49,107 nt of DNA from an uncultured bacterium (GTDB lineage: Bacteria > Hydrogenedentota > Hydrogenedentia > Hydrogenedentales > Hydrogenedentaceae), in contig CALLRP010000037.1 of assembly GCA_938014335.1 (NCBI GenBank), positions 1 through 49,107 of the forward strand. The letters run 5' to 3'. The first letter of the stretch is position 1, and each line of letters opens with the position of its first letter. A model generated the notes under the pieces. That model ran no database searches. It was not told the DNA's origin and saw only the letters and a list, made by a program, of their open reading frames with translations. Of this stretch, positions 17,283 to 26,577 are shown one piece after another. Both the position numbers and the translations under genes were made by a program.

Positions 17283-18245
17283 TTATTTCACTTTAGATCT
17301 TCTTTCTTTTAGTTCTCGCCATGTGGTTAATATGATTTTTTCACTCTCTAAGAATTTCTTAAATTCGGGATTAAGCATGATGAGATAATCTCCCTTCCGT
17401 GTTGCGGACGATTGGGTAAAGTATGGAAATTCTTCCGTAGGGATAGCACAGTGTAAGATAACTTCTGTAATGCCAGGCTTCATCTCACGAAGGGCTTTTG
17501 TCATAGGCTCAAATTTATCTTCTGTCTTCCAGTCGTAAGTAAAGGTTATAACATCATCTACCAGAGGTAACCCCCCTTCCCATACTTTTTTTGCCCATGT
17601 ATAGATAGTTTCTTTTGACATAGGTAATTCCGTCTGTAAATATTGCATGTGCCCTCCCGGGAAGAGTACTGGAATCTGTTTCTCAATACCTAAATTGATG
17701 TATTTTTCTATATACCTCGGACCGGCAAATAGCGTACCCATATGAGAATCCAGATGAGTGGGCTTCATTCCCATTTTCTCTGCAAGGGCTAGTTGAGCAC
17801 GAATTTCTTTATCCACTTCTTCAGGGGAGGCATTCATTACAACATTTTTAACATCACCCCACATGTAACCCGACGCATCTACTAACCCAGGAACTTGCTG
17901 AAAGCCGGACACAGGTCCCCAACGATAATTGTCCCACTCCGAAGTTAAGGTAAGGTGAAGTCCCGCATCCCAGTGTGGATTTTTTTGCCATTCTTTATTG
18001 AATTGCTCAACCCATCCGCAGGGCATCATAATACTGCACGAAGTTGCAACTCCTTTTGTAAAAGCCTCAAAAGTGGCTTTATTAGCACCGAGACACAAAC
18101 CTACATCATCAATGTGAAAAATAACAACACGGCTCCCTTTTTCCCAACCCAATCGTTCCGCATAAGTGGGTTCATCATCCGAAAAAATGTTGGAGTTTGA
18201 TAGAATACAGAAAGTTGCGAAAATGAACACAAAAAATTTTTTCAT
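17283..18245 (-). CDS. Secreted ChbG/YdjC-family carbohydrate deacetylase
   Basis: The chosen ATG at 18245 gives a 320-residue protein with a standard signal peptide (MKKFFVFIFATFCILSNSNIF) preceded by AAAGAAAG; the same frame stays open for ten more codons upstream. The mature protein has VIFHIDDVGLCLGANKA with the metal-binding Asp-Asp of the YdjC fold, THLDSHMG with the metal His, and HCAIP near the C-terminus. ChbG-type enzymes remove acetyl groups from chitooligosaccharides. The signal peptide places this member outside the cytoplasm, unlike ChbG itself. It is convergent with the rpe gene. Confidence 0.85.
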   Translation of the reverse strand: MKKFFVFIFATFCILSNSNIFSDDEPTYAERLGWEKGSRVVIFHIDDVGLCLGANKATFEAFTKGVATSCSIMMPCGWVEQFNKEWQKNPHWDAGLHLTLTSEWDNYRWGPVSGFQQVPGLVDASGYMWGDVKNVVMNASPEEVDKEIRAQLALAEKMGMKPTHLDSHMGTLFAGPRYIEKYINLGIEKQIPVLFPGGHMQYLQTELPMSKETIYTWAKKVWEGGLPLVDDVITFTYDWKTEDKFEPMTKALREMKPGITEVILHCAIPTEEFPYFTQSSATRKGDYLIMLNPEFKKFLESEKIILTTWRELKERRSKVK

Positions 18246-18322
18246 AAAAAATTCTTTCTTTTTATTGAAAAACACATGACAAAAGTAGGAAAATATAAAA
18301 ATATTATACTACCTTTATATAA

Positions 18323-18350
18323 TTGGAAAAAATTACTGCACATATATAAT
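18323..18350 (+). promoter_or_regulatory. Sigma-70-like promoter for the zinc-ribbon gene
   Basis: TTGGAA (18323-18328) and TATAAT (18345-18350) are 16 bases apart, about 65 bases upstream of the ATG at 18415 and in the gap with the divergent deacetylase gene. It agrees well with the sigma-70 consensus, but the region is very AT-rich, so chance matches are easy. Confidence 0.45.
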
Positions 18351-18414
18351 AATAAAATAGGTTAAAATGTATGCAAATAAAACAATTTGGCGAAATGTAT
18401 AAGGTATAAATTTC

Positions 18415-19170
18415 ATGAGAAGAACACTACAAGATTATAATGTTTCGCCCGGTGCAAAAATAGATGCCGATGCAGTATGTGTCCAATGTGGAACAGTAAA
18501 TCCTGAAGGAACTTTAATTTGTAGAACTTGTGGAAATAATCTCCGCGACCAGCGCAGATTGCGTCTTCAAGCAGAAGAACAATTGCGTGCCGGTGGAGAA
18601 GAATTACCCAGTCCTCGAAAGATTGTGTTGGGAATTATTGCGGTAATTGGAACAGTATTAATTATTATTGCGGGAATCAATGCGGATAATATTATGCTGT
18701 GGTTGGTCAGTAGTAGTGAATATTCTACAGAAAATCCCTGGTCAGGAGAATTAGGGAAACAGTTGTCCGTCATGGTTGAAGATTTAAAGGCTCAAGTATT
18801 GACAAGCAATCAAATTTACAGTGCGATGAGAACTCCTATAAATGCAGAAAATCTGGAAGGTTTTTTTGTAATTGCAATTCGTGACACAGAAGAAAATATG
18901 GTTCCTGTTGGGAAAGCATTCGTAAAATCTAAAGGAGATAATTATTTATTTACAGCATTACTGAATAATGGTGCCCAGGTTCGTGGTATTGCTCAAAAGC
19001 AAGAGCAGAGATTGGTAGCGTATTGGGATAAAGCTTCATGTGAATGGAACGGACAAAAAGGCTCCGCTTCTGGAATTGTTTCCAAAAGAGATGATGGGAG
19101 GTATGAGGGATATGGGGGAACGGATTTGACTAATGAGAATTTCGGATTTTATGCCTTTAAGTTGCCTTAA
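18415..19170 (+). CDS. Zinc-ribbon membrane protein of unknown function
   Basis: This 251-residue protein has an N-terminal double-CxxC zinc ribbon (Cys22, Cys25, Cys36, Cys39 in CVQCGT...ICRTCGNNL), a charged Arg/Glu-rich helix, one membrane helix (about residues 67-85), and a C-terminal soluble domain of about 150 residues with a beta-rich look. I do not recognise the C-terminal domain. By topology the ribbon would be cytoplasmic and the C-terminal domain periplasmic. It stands alone between its own promoter region and ftsY, 79 bases downstream. Confidence 0.75.
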   Translation: MRRTLQDYNVSPGAKIDADAVCVQCGTVNPEGTLICRTCGNNLRDQRRLRLQAEEQLRAGGEELPSPRKIVLGIIAVIGTVLIIIAGINADNIMLWLVSSSEYSTENPWSGELGKQLSVMVEDLKAQVLTSNQIYSAMRTPINAENLEGFFVIAIRDTEENMVPVGKAFVKSKGDNYLFTALLNNGAQVRGIAQKQEQRLVAYWDKASCEWNGQKGSASGIVSKRDDGRYEGYGGTDLTNENFGFYAFKLP

Positions 19171-19249
19171 TTTTTTCACTCCTTTATAATTTTCTCATTC
19201 ACTCAATATTTTTAATCATCAAGTCTTCATAAAAACAAAGGGAATATTC

Positions 19250-20167
19250 ATGTTTAAGATTTTTTCTAACCTTAAGCAAAAATTACAAAAAACAAGAAGT
19301 GCATTAACAGAGGGTATAAAAAATCTTTTTTCTTTATATCCAAAAATTAGTGAAGATGTTTATAATTCATTGGAAGAATTACTTATAGAAGCCGACCTGG
19401 GTGTAAATACAACTTTGTTTTTAATTGAGCGATTGAAGGAAGAGGTAAAAAAACAAGGTATCACCGAAGCGGAACAAATCGTGCCGTTGCTCAAAGCGAT
19501 TATGTTAGAAATATTGAAACCCGGGGAGCATGAAATTAAATGGGAAACAGATCCCCTTCCACATGTTACTTTAATTGTCGGAGTGAATGGTTCAGGTAAG
19601 ACAACTACTGCAGGAAAAATAGCAGCGCAGTTGGTTAAAGATAATAAAAAAGTAATTCTCGCTGCGGGAGACACTTTTCGTGCGGCTGCATGTGAACAAT
19701 TAGAGATATGGAGTCAGCGGAGTGGTGCCGATTTAATTCGCCACCAAGAAGGGGCAGATCCAGCCGCTGTAGCATATGATGCAGTGGATGCGGGAATTGC
19801 TCGTAAGGCTCATCATGTAATCATAGACACCGCAGGAAGGTTGCATACCAAAGTCAACCTGATGGAAGAATTAAAAAAAGTCTATAGAGTAATCAAAAAA
19901 AGAATGCCTGAAGCCCCTCATGAAGTTTTGTTGGTACTGGATGCTACGACAGGGCAGAATGCGTTACAACAGGCTCGCATTTTTACAGAGGCTCTAAATA
20001 TCACCGGTATTGTTCTTACTAAATTGGATGGCACTGCAAAAGGAGGGATGATATTTGGCATTCAGAAAGAACTGAATACCCCTATAAAATTAATCGGTGT
20101 AGGGGAATGCGTAGAAGATTTGCAACCCTTCGATCCCAATTCATTCGTTGAGGCTTTATTCAATTGA
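19250..20167 (+). CDS. ftsY: Signal recognition particle receptor FtsY
   Basis: The 305-residue SRP GTPase targets ribosomes making membrane proteins to the SecYEG translocon by docking with Ffh. It has an N domain (about 1-95), then Walker A/G1 GVNGSGKTTT (111-120), DTFRAAACEQLEIW (G2), DTAGRLHTKVNL (G3), the LDATTGQNA insertion, and TKLDGTAKGG (G4). It lacks the long acidic A domain of E. coli FtsY, as is common in other phyla; a short helical N-terminus probably does the membrane contact. The uracil-DNA-glycosylase-like gene starts 13 bases after its stop. Confidence 0.96.
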   Translation: MFKIFSNLKQKLQKTRSALTEGIKNLFSLYPKISEDVYNSLEELLIEADLGVNTTLFLIERLKEEVKKQGITEAEQIVPLLKAIMLEILKPGEHEIKWETDPLPHVTLIVGVNGSGKTTTAGKIAAQLVKDNKKVILAAGDTFRAAACEQLEIWSQRSGADLIRHQEGADPAAVAYDAVDAGIARKAHHVIIDTAGRLHTKVNLMEELKKVYRVIKKRMPEAPHEVLLVLDATTGQNALQQARIFTEALNITGIVLTKLDGTAKGGMIFGIQKELNTPIKLIGVGECVEDLQPFDPNSFVEALFN

Positions 20168-20180
20168 TATCTTTGTTAAC

Positions 20181-20807
20181 ATGAATACCCCTGAGAACAC
20201 ACTCAAAAAACTTGCTCAAGAGATCAAAAAGTGCAGGTTTTGTGACAAAGAACTCCCCTTAGGAGCCCGTCCTATTTTGCGGGTGGGAAATATCTTATCC
20301 CCCATACTTATAGTGGGACAAGCCCCAGGGTTAAAAGTGCATCAAACAGGTTTACCATGGAACGACCCCAGTGGAGACAAACTACGCTCATGGTTAAATG
20401 TATCCCGTGAACAATTCTATGACACACGCTATTTCACTATTATTCCTACGGGTTTTTGCTATCCGGGTCGTAATTCTCGGGGGGGAGACTTACCCCCACG
20501 AAAGGAATGTATTGACTTATGGTGGAATAAACTTTTAACATTGACTTCCCACTTTGAACTTATCCTTTTAATGGGAAGGTATGCCCATCAATTATTTTTG
20601 GGAAAACACCTACCCGCTACACTAACGGAAACAGTTCGAAAATGGAAAAGATATTATCCTCCTGTTATTGTTTGTCCTCATCCCTCTTTTCGGAATCATC
20701 TTTGGTTAAAGAAGAACAAATGGTTTTTACATGAAATAATCCCTTTTGTTCAGGAAAAGGTGGATTCAATAATACAAAAAGTAGATGCAGGAAAATTTGA
20801 AATTTAG
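20181..20807 (+). CDS. Uracil-DNA glycosylase family protein
   Basis: The ATG at 20181, just after the ftsY stop, gives a 208-residue protein; an upstream in-frame ATG at 20148 lies inside ftsY. The fold is that of the UDG superfamily: ILIVGQAPGLKVHQTGLPWNDPSGDKLRSWL carries the motif I region (GQAPG) and the adjacent loop, IIPTGFCYPGR follows, and VCPHPSFRNHLW forms the second active-site motif (PHPS). These fit the COG1573-like branch. It would remove uracil or other damaged bases from DNA. Only the CRFC pair resembles the cysteine ligands of family 4 enzymes, so an iron-sulfur cluster is not assured. Confidence 0.8.
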   Translation: MNTPENTLKKLAQEIKKCRFCDKELPLGARPILRVGNILSPILIVGQAPGLKVHQTGLPWNDPSGDKLRSWLNVSREQFYDTRYFTIIPTGFCYPGRNSRGGDLPPRKECIDLWWNKLLTLTSHFELILLMGRYAHQLFLGKHLPATLTETVRKWKRYYPPVIVCPHPSFRNHLWLKKNKWFLHEIIPFVQEKVDSIIQKVDAGKFEI

Positions 20808-20887
20808 ACTTAAAAGTGATATAAATTTAAAGTGTTTCCTCTTGATAAAAATACTAAACTTCAAACTTTATTAAGAAAGGGCAAAAT

Positions 20888-21319
20888 ATGAAGAAACATT
20901 TTTCTCTGCTCACAGTAGCAATGGTGGTAGTTTGTATGTCACTTATCGTTTTCGGTTGTCAAACAGCTAAGAAAGTATCCCCCGAGGAAGCGGTAACTGC
21001 ACAGGTCAATAAGTTTGCAGAAGCCATGAAAGCCAAGAATATAGATGGTATCATGGCGGTATTTTCTGAAAAATTTGAACACTATGAATGGGGTGATAAA
21101 GCCGGTGCTCGTGAGTTTTTACAGCAAGCGGTTGATGTAGGCTACTTAGATGGTCTGGAAGTTGATTTAAGTAAAATGCAAGTTAAAGTAGACGGCGCAA
21201 CAGCAACCGTGTATCCAATAGATATTAGAGGGAATTTTGGCTCTACTACGGTCGAATTAGTCTTCACCAATGAAAATGGTAATTGGCTCGTAACAGGTTT
21301 AGATGCCAGCGATATATAA
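20888..21319 (+). CDS. NTF2-like (SnoaL/DUF4440-type) lipoprotein
   Basis: This 143-residue protein has a lipoprotein signal (MKKHFSLLTVAMVVV, then lipobox FGC with Cys24). The mature part looks like an NTF2-like cone: helix AVTAQVNKFAEAMKAKNID, GIMAVFSEKFEHYEWG, helix AREFLQQAV, then three or four beta strands ending in VFTNENGNWLVTGLDAS. NTF2-like lipoproteins usually bind small ligands or partners, and no catalytic residues can be named. The gene is followed by a strong terminator, so it is probably a single-gene unit. Confidence 0.82.
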   Translation: MKKHFSLLTVAMVVVCMSLIVFGCQTAKKVSPEEAVTAQVNKFAEAMKAKNIDGIMAVFSEKFEHYEWGDKAGAREFLQQAVDVGYLDGLEVDLSKMQVKVDGATATVYPIDIRGNFGSTTVELVFTNENGNWLVTGLDASDI

Positions 21320-21365
21320 TTGGATATAATAGTTTTGTAAAATTGTTTTCAAACACACGATAATA

Positions 21366-21407
21366 GGGACTACGGCATTCAAGGAGGGTGTCGTAGTTTC
21401 CTTTTTA
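21366..21407 (+). terminator. Rho-independent terminator after the NTF2-like lipoprotein
   Basis: The arms ACTACGGCA (21369-21377) and TGTCGTAGT (21389-21397) pair over nine positions, with one G-T pair and an 11-base loop, and are followed by TTCCTTTTT. It lies 50 bases after the lipoprotein stop and before the GTG of the M20 peptidase. Confidence 0.75.
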
Positions 21408-21459
21408 TGAATATTGATTGTCATCTTTTTCAAAATACATTATCAAAAAGGGCTAAAAA

Positions 21460-22836
21460 GTGATTCCAATAGATAAATTTTCTAATTACATTGAAGAAAA
21501 CTGGCAGTATTTCATAGAAGAATTAAAAGAATTTGTTTCTATCCCATCTATATCTACATTACCTGCTCATAAAGGTGATGTATTAAAAACCGCACAATGG
21601 TTAAAACAGTACTTTCACAAGATGAATTTTCATCGTGTTGAAATAATAGACAACGGGGGACATCCTTTTGTTTTTGCAGAATATAAACCTGATAATCCAC
21701 TTCTTACTCTTCTTATCTATGGACATTATGATGTGCAACCTGTTGACCCTGAAAATGAATGGGATACAAAACCGTTCCAGCCGACTATTAAAGGAGATTG
21801 TATGTATGGCAGGGGGGTCTCTGATATGAAAGCCCAATTACTGGCTCAAATGTTTGCAACACGAGCATGGTTGGAGAATAACCCTCTTCCTATTCACTTA
21901 AAATATATCATTGAAGGCGAAGAGGAAATCGGCTCCCCAACTATGCAGGACTTTCTAATGAAATATAACGATTTACTGCAAGCAGATGTTGCTATCAACT
22001 GCGATGCGGGAGTGTTTGCCCCAGAGATTCCTTCCATTACCTATGGTCTTCGTGGACTTGCTTATTTTGAACTAGAGTTAAAGGGGCCTAAGCAGGATTT
22101 GCATAGTGGTTTGTATGGTGGAACGATACGGAATCCTATACATGTATTGTGTGAATTGATTGCAAAAATGCATGATGAAAATGCAAAAGTTACCCTTCCT
22201 CATTTTTATGAGCATGTTAAACCTCTAACGGATGAGGAGAGGGCTCTTTTATCTCACATTCCCCATTCCGATGAGGAGTGGAAAAACATCGTTGGGATAA
22301 CCGAACTCTATGGTGAAGCAGGATATACCACTATAGAGCGTATTGGAGCAAGACCTACATTGGAAGTAAATGGGATAATTGGAGGTTTTACGGGTGAAGG
22401 AGCCAAAACCGTTTTACCCTCAAAGGCACGAGTAAAAATTTCCATGCGTTTAGTCCCTGATCAGGAACCGGAAAAGATAGAAGAATATCTTCGCGAATTT
22501 CTGCAACAAAATTGCCCGCGTGAGATTGAATGGAGATTATCATTACATTCCTGTTCTCCTCCCGCTGTGATGAACTTAAAATCACCCTACATGCAATCAG
22601 CAATCAATGCGTTAACAAAAGAATTTGGGCGAACTCCTTTATTCCGAAGAGAAGGAGGAAGCGTCCCCGTGGTAGCATGGTTACAGAAAATATTAGGATT
22701 AGATTCCATCATGTTAGGCTTTGCATTACCTGATGACGGCATACACGGACCTAATGAACACCAAAACTTATCTCTACTCAAAAAAGGAGTGCATGTTTAT
22801 TACCGTTTTTATAAAGAATTACTGAACACAAAATAA
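21460..22836 (+). CDS. M20-family metallodipeptidase
   Basis: The 458-residue protein starts at a GTG. It has the M20 metal-binding motifs: GHYDVQP (His ligand and catalytic Asp), GRGVSDMKAQ (bridging Asp), EGEEEIGSP (catalytic Glu and ligand Glu), NCDAG (Asp) and DDGIHGPNEH (last His). The dimerization domain lies in the middle (about 190-320) with the DLHSGLYGG segment typical of the carnosinase/CPG2/Dug1 branch. It would cleave dipeptides in the cytoplasm with two zinc ions. NagA follows after 13 bases, so the pair may recycle wall or chitin peptides and amino sugars, which is an inference from position. Confidence 0.9.
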   Translation: MIPIDKFSNYIEENWQYFIEELKEFVSIPSISTLPAHKGDVLKTAQWLKQYFHKMNFHRVEIIDNGGHPFVFAEYKPDNPLLTLLIYGHYDVQPVDPENEWDTKPFQPTIKGDCMYGRGVSDMKAQLLAQMFATRAWLENNPLPIHLKYIIEGEEEIGSPTMQDFLMKYNDLLQADVAINCDAGVFAPEIPSITYGLRGLAYFELELKGPKQDLHSGLYGGTIRNPIHVLCELIAKMHDENAKVTLPHFYEHVKPLTDEERALLSHIPHSDEEWKNIVGITELYGEAGYTTIERIGARPTLEVNGIIGGFTGEGAKTVLPSKARVKISMRLVPDQEPEKIEEYLREFLQQNCPREIEWRLSLHSCSPPAVMNLKSPYMQSAINALTKEFGRTPLFRREGGSVPVVAWLQKILGLDSIMLGFALPDDGIHGPNEHQNLSLLKKGVHVYYRFYKELLNTK

Positions 22837-22849
22837 TGAGTTACAAAAG

Positions 22850-24034
22850 ATGAGACATAAAGAAACAATTACGATCTGTGGAATTCCAATTGGTAAAAAA
22901 AAACCGGTTGTTTGTGCCATAAAAGATGGGAATATCATTAGAATAAAAGAGGATGTAAAAACAAAAGCAGTTGATATAGGTGATGAAGAAATAATAATGG
23001 CGCCTCTCCTTTTGGATATACAGGTAAACGGTGGTTTTGGAATTAGCATTCAGGATGAAAATTTAAATGAGGAAAGACTCTTAAAATTGTCTGAAAGACT
23101 ATTTCGATTAGGGATTATTCGTTGGGTTCCTACTATCGTTTCCAATTCCATAGAAAAGACAGAATATCTGTGTAAAGTTATTGGAGATAGTTTGAAAAAA
23201 AATAAAGAACTATCCTTTGCCATTCCCGGTATTCATTTAGAGGGTCCCTGGATTTCTCCAGAGGATGGTCCTCGTGGAGCCCATGCTAAGGAATATATTA
23301 GAACACCATCTATAAAAGAATTTGAGAAATATTACAAATCAGCCAATGGTAAAATTCTCTATGTTACATTAGCTCCAGAACAGAAGGGGGCTATCTCTTT
23401 TATCAAGTATTTAGTATCAAAAGGGGTTCATGTCTCTCTGGGACATCATAATGCGGATGTACCTATCATGCAAAAAGCAGTCGAAGCAGGGGCAGGACTT
23501 TGCACGCATATTGGAAATGGGATTCAAAATTATATCCATCGGCATAACAATCCTATTTGGTATTCTCTTGCAGAAGATAGGTTATCTGTTTCTGTAATTG
23601 CGGATGGACACCATCTTCCTCCGACAGTCCTAAAAGTTATTGCGAAGTGCAAGAAGCCTAATAATATTATCCTTGTCTCTGATGCAACCCAATTTATGGG
23701 AATGCCTCCGGGGGTATATCAAGAGTTTGGGGCACCCGTAGAATTGAAACAAGACGGGAAACTATGCTTAAAAGGAACACCCTATCTTGCGGGAAGTGCC
23801 TCTTCTTTATTGGATTGTATTTTTGTCTGGAAAGAACATACTCCTTATTCATGGGAAATGACATTTAAGTGCGGAGCATCCGTGCCAGCAAAAAAATTAA
23901 AAATTAAAATGCCACCTTTTACATTAAAAAAAGGAGTAAAAGCTAATTTTATATGTGCTAAAATTAATAAAGAAAAAACCAAATGGGTTTTACTCGGTAT
24001 ATTTTGTAATAATAAAAATTTCATATATGTTTAA
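22850..24034 (+). CDS. nagA: N-acetylglucosamine-6-phosphate deacetylase
   Basis: This 394-residue amidohydrolase converts GlcNAc-6-phosphate to glucosamine-6-phosphate and acetate. Family motifs are LLDIQVNGGFG (about 46-56), GIHLEGPWISPEDGPRGAH with the metal-binding Glu, VSLGHHNAD and THIGNGIQNYIHRHNN with metal His residues, VIADGHHLPP, and the catalytic Asp in LVSDATQFMG. The C-terminal amidohydrolase strands are present, though the end (about 355-394) is lysine-rich and looks degenerate compared with usual NagA. No nagB or PTS gene is near. It starts 13 bases after the dipeptidase stop. Confidence 0.88.
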   Translation: MRHKETITICGIPIGKKKPVVCAIKDGNIIRIKEDVKTKAVDIGDEEIIMAPLLLDIQVNGGFGISIQDENLNEERLLKLSERLFRLGIIRWVPTIVSNSIEKTEYLCKVIGDSLKKNKELSFAIPGIHLEGPWISPEDGPRGAHAKEYIRTPSIKEFEKYYKSANGKILYVTLAPEQKGAISFIKYLVSKGVHVSLGHHNADVPIMQKAVEAGAGLCTHIGNGIQNYIHRHNNPIWYSLAEDRLSVSVIADGHHLPPTVLKVIAKCKKPNNIILVSDATQFMGMPPGVYQEFGAPVELKQDGKLCLKGTPYLAGSASSLLDCIFVWKEHTPYSWEMTFKCGASVPAKKLKIKMPPFTLKKGVKANFICAKINKEKTKWVLLGIFCNNKNFIYV

Positions 24035-24131
24035 TCGTAAATATTATTTGGAACTTATTCCCTCAAATTGAGTATTCTATATATACGTGAAGAAATTATA
24101 AAGTAATAAAATGTGAGTTGGGAGAGTAACA

Positions 24132-25820
24132 GTGCCTAAAGCCTATCTGGTTAAAGAGGACAACGGAGAGAAAATTCCCGTTCATTCTCATTTAATCATA
24201 GGAAGGACAAAGGAATGTAATCTGGTTATTGAAGACCCTGCCGTTTCCCGTAAACATTTCGAACTAATTCAGAGCGAAAACAATTATAAATGGAAGGATT
24301 TAGGTAGCACGAATGGGACATTTGTTAATGGACAAAAAATGTTATCCGGCGAGTTACATCCTGGAGACACAGTTCAAATAGGAAAAACCCTTTTTCGGTT
24401 TGAAATCGAAGAGAATAGTAAATCCTCTAAAATTTCTGAAAAAATTGAGAGGAAAGAAGAACAACATTCTATAGTAGCTCATTCTTTCCTGAGTATGGAT
24501 GAGACTACGGTTTCCCCTGTAAAAGAACAGCGGTCTACCCAATTATTAGAAACTTTATGCAAAGTCATCAATGACATTTCTACTAATTTTGACCTTTGTG
24601 AATTACAAAATAAAATTATTGAAGCAACCTCTCATGTAATTCCGATAGACCATGGGGCAATCTTACTTACAGATGAAGAAGGGAAAATACAGCCCTGTCC
24701 GCAATGTTCCCGTGTTCATCAATGGGAAGGGGGACATTTAGTTGCTGTTCCAGTAAATCGGGTGCGAATTAGTAATACTGTAACTTATAAGGTCGTTCAA
24801 GAGCGACAAAGTTTGCTTTATCAAGATATTATGGACGATGATGACTTGAAATGTGCTGTAAGTATCATTTCCTTAAATGTTCAATCGGTAATTTGTGCAC
24901 CGCTTCGTGCTAAAGAAAAAGTTTTAGGTTTGCTCTACATGGATACCGTATCGGATAAAAATCGCTATACAGAGGAAGAATTACTTCTTGCTTCTGCTGT
25001 GGGAAATGCTTCTGGATTAGCCATAGAAAATGTAAAAATATATAAAGAATTAATTGAAAAATACAGATTAGAACAAGAATTACAAACCGCTGCTACTATC
25101 CAACAAGGATTTTTATTTAATAGTTGGAATACTATCCCTAAAAATTGTGATATATTTGCCCAGACCCTCCCTGCTAAAGTAGTGGGAGGCGACTTTTATG
25201 ATGTAATATTATTACCTGATAATCGTTTAGGCTTTGTCGTAGGTGATGTTTCCGGAAAAGGTATGCCTGCTTCTCTGGCTATGGTTCGTTTGCTCACAGA
25301 GTTCCGCATTCAAGCCCAACGATTATCCTCACAGACTGAAGTTCTCAATGCTCTTAACGAAGATTTGTTTGAATATGGTCAACAAGGAATGTTTTGTTCT
25401 TTTTGTTATATTATAATTGACTTAAGAACAGGAGAAATATCTGCGGTAAATTCGGGACATTTACCTGTTATTTGGTGGCATAACAATAAAACGGAATACT
25501 GTTTCCATCCTTCGGGTCCTCCTTTAGGTGTATTGCCGAAGATAGAGTGGAAACAGGATAAAGATATTTTATCCAAGGAAGATATTCTGATTATGTTTAC
25601 GGATGGAATTATCGAAGCCCGAAAAGAAGATAATAACAAAAACATTCTCGAGAAAGAATTCGGAATTGATAAATTAAAAAAGACTGTCGAAACCTTACAT
25701 TTTGAGAATGCAGAAAAAGCAGTTCACGATATTTTACAAAAGGTTCAGAAGTATACTGCCCCTAATCTTCCTCATGATGATTGCACACTTCTTATTTTTC
25801 GGTGGTTAAATCATGCGTGA
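24132..25820 (+). CDS. FHA-GAF-SpoIIE (RsbU-type) PP2C phosphatase
   Basis: The 562-residue protein starts at a GTG. It has an FHA domain (about 1-90; IGRTKECNLVIEDPAVSRKH and GSTNGTFVNG for phosphothreonine binding), a GAF domain (about 145-310), a short coiled linker (EKYRLEQELQTAATIQQGFL), and a PP2C/SpoIIE domain (about 330-560). The metal-binding residues are in VVGGDFYDV, GDVSGKGMPASLAM, FTDGIIEARKE and HDDCTLL. It should dephosphorylate a STAS antagonist in response to phosphoprotein and small-molecule signals. It overlaps the RsbW-like gene by eight bases and heads the Mla gene run, so the STAS protein encoded two genes on is the obvious substrate. Confidence 0.92.
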   Translation: MPKAYLVKEDNGEKIPVHSHLIIGRTKECNLVIEDPAVSRKHFELIQSENNYKWKDLGSTNGTFVNGQKMLSGELHPGDTVQIGKTLFRFEIEENSKSSKISEKIERKEEQHSIVAHSFLSMDETTVSPVKEQRSTQLLETLCKVINDISTNFDLCELQNKIIEATSHVIPIDHGAILLTDEEGKIQPCPQCSRVHQWEGGHLVAVPVNRVRISNTVTYKVVQERQSLLYQDIMDDDDLKCAVSIISLNVQSVICAPLRAKEKVLGLLYMDTVSDKNRYTEEELLLASAVGNASGLAIENVKIYKELIEKYRLEQELQTAATIQQGFLFNSWNTIPKNCDIFAQTLPAKVVGGDFYDVILLPDNRLGFVVGDVSGKGMPASLAMVRLLTEFRIQAQRLSSQTEVLNALNEDLFEYGQQGMFCSFCYIIIDLRTGEISAVNSGHLPVIWWHNNKTEYCFHPSGPPLGVLPKIEWKQDKDILSKEDILIMFTDGIIEARKEDNNKNILEKEFGIDKLKKTVETLHFENAEKAVHDILQKVQKYTAPNLPHDDCTLLIFRWLNHA

Positions 25821-26250
25821 TGATTTTTCAATTACTTTTCGTTCCCATCCTAAATTACTAAAGCCAGTTCGGGCTTTGGTACGTAATTATCTTGAAACTG
25901 CTCATTTTTCAAAAGAAAAGATAGACGATATTGTTTTAGGGTTAGATGAAGCCTGTACCAATTGTATTCGTCACGCTTACCATGGGGCTCGTTCTGGAAT
26001 CATTCAACTATCTGCTCGACTGGGGACTATTTGGCTGGAATTTGAATTACAGGACTGTGGGTCGTGCCCCCCTAAAGACTTTTTGCACAGAGAAAAAAGA
26101 AATGATATAACTCCAACTACCATTAAGCCTCATGGACTTGGACTTATTATACTAAAACGAGCTTTTGATAATGTCTCTTTTCATGTCAATGAAAATGGTA
26201 AAAACTGCCTTATACTAAGAGCAAGACGAAAAGCATTTAAGAAAGGTTAG
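25813..26250 (+). CDS. RsbW/SpoIIAB-like serine kinase (anti-sigma type)
   Basis: This 145-residue GHKL ATPase has the N box GLDEACTNCIRHAYHG with the catalytic Glu46 and metal-binding Asn50, and the G box PHGLGLIILKRAFDNV. Size and layout are those of RsbW/SpoIIAB kinases, which phosphorylate a STAS partner on a serine and, when free, bind a target such as a sigma factor. No sigma gene is adjacent; the nearest is at 39378. Its start lies inside the phosphatase gene, and the STAS gene begins three bases after its stop. This makes an intact kinase-phosphatase-antagonist triad. Confidence 0.88.
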   Translation: MRDDFSITFRSHPKLLKPVRALVRNYLETAHFSKEKIDDIVLGLDEACTNCIRHAYHGARSGIIQLSARLGTIWLEFELQDCGSCPPKDFLHREKRNDITPTTIKPHGLGLIILKRAFDNVSFHVNENGKNCLILRARRKAFKKG

Positions 26251-26253
26251 AAG

Positions 26254-26577
26254 ATGTCAATAGATATTCAAACCGTGGAACAAAATGGAAATTATAAAAT
26301 TCAAGTATGCGGACAGGTAGATTTATATACCTCGCCTAACCTGAGAAAAGTTATGTTAGAAACGGTAGATAAATCAAAAGATTTAATAACAGTTCAACTC
26401 TCACAGGTCGAATATATGGATTCTTCCGGTGTTGCTACTTTAGTAGAAGGACTTCGTTCAGCAACAAAACAAAAGAAAACTTTTCAACTTCTCTCCCCTT
26501 CGCATGCGGTTCGTAAAGTACTAAACCTGTCACGACTGGAGACGGTTTTCACGATTAAGGAAGATAACGAAGCATGA
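26254..26577 (+). CDS. STAS-domain antagonist, possible MlaB-like subunit
   Basis: The 107-residue protein is a single STAS domain. The helix-start motif YMDSSGVATLVEGL places Ser57-Ser58 exactly where SpoIIAA and RsbV are phosphorylated. Upstream strands (VDLYTSPNLRKVM) are typical. It is three bases after the RsbW-like gene and overlaps mlaE by four bases. In the E. coli MlaFEDB transporter, MlaB is a STAS protein that docks on MlaF. This protein could therefore be the RsbV-like antagonist, the MlaB subunit, or both; the canonical DSSG serine favours a phosphorylated form. See findings. Confidence 0.88.
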   Translation: MSIDIQTVEQNGNYKIQVCGQVDLYTSPNLRKVMLETVDKSKDLITVQLSQVEYMDSSGVATLVEGLRSATKQKKTFQLLSPSHAVRKVLNLSRLETVFTIKEDNEA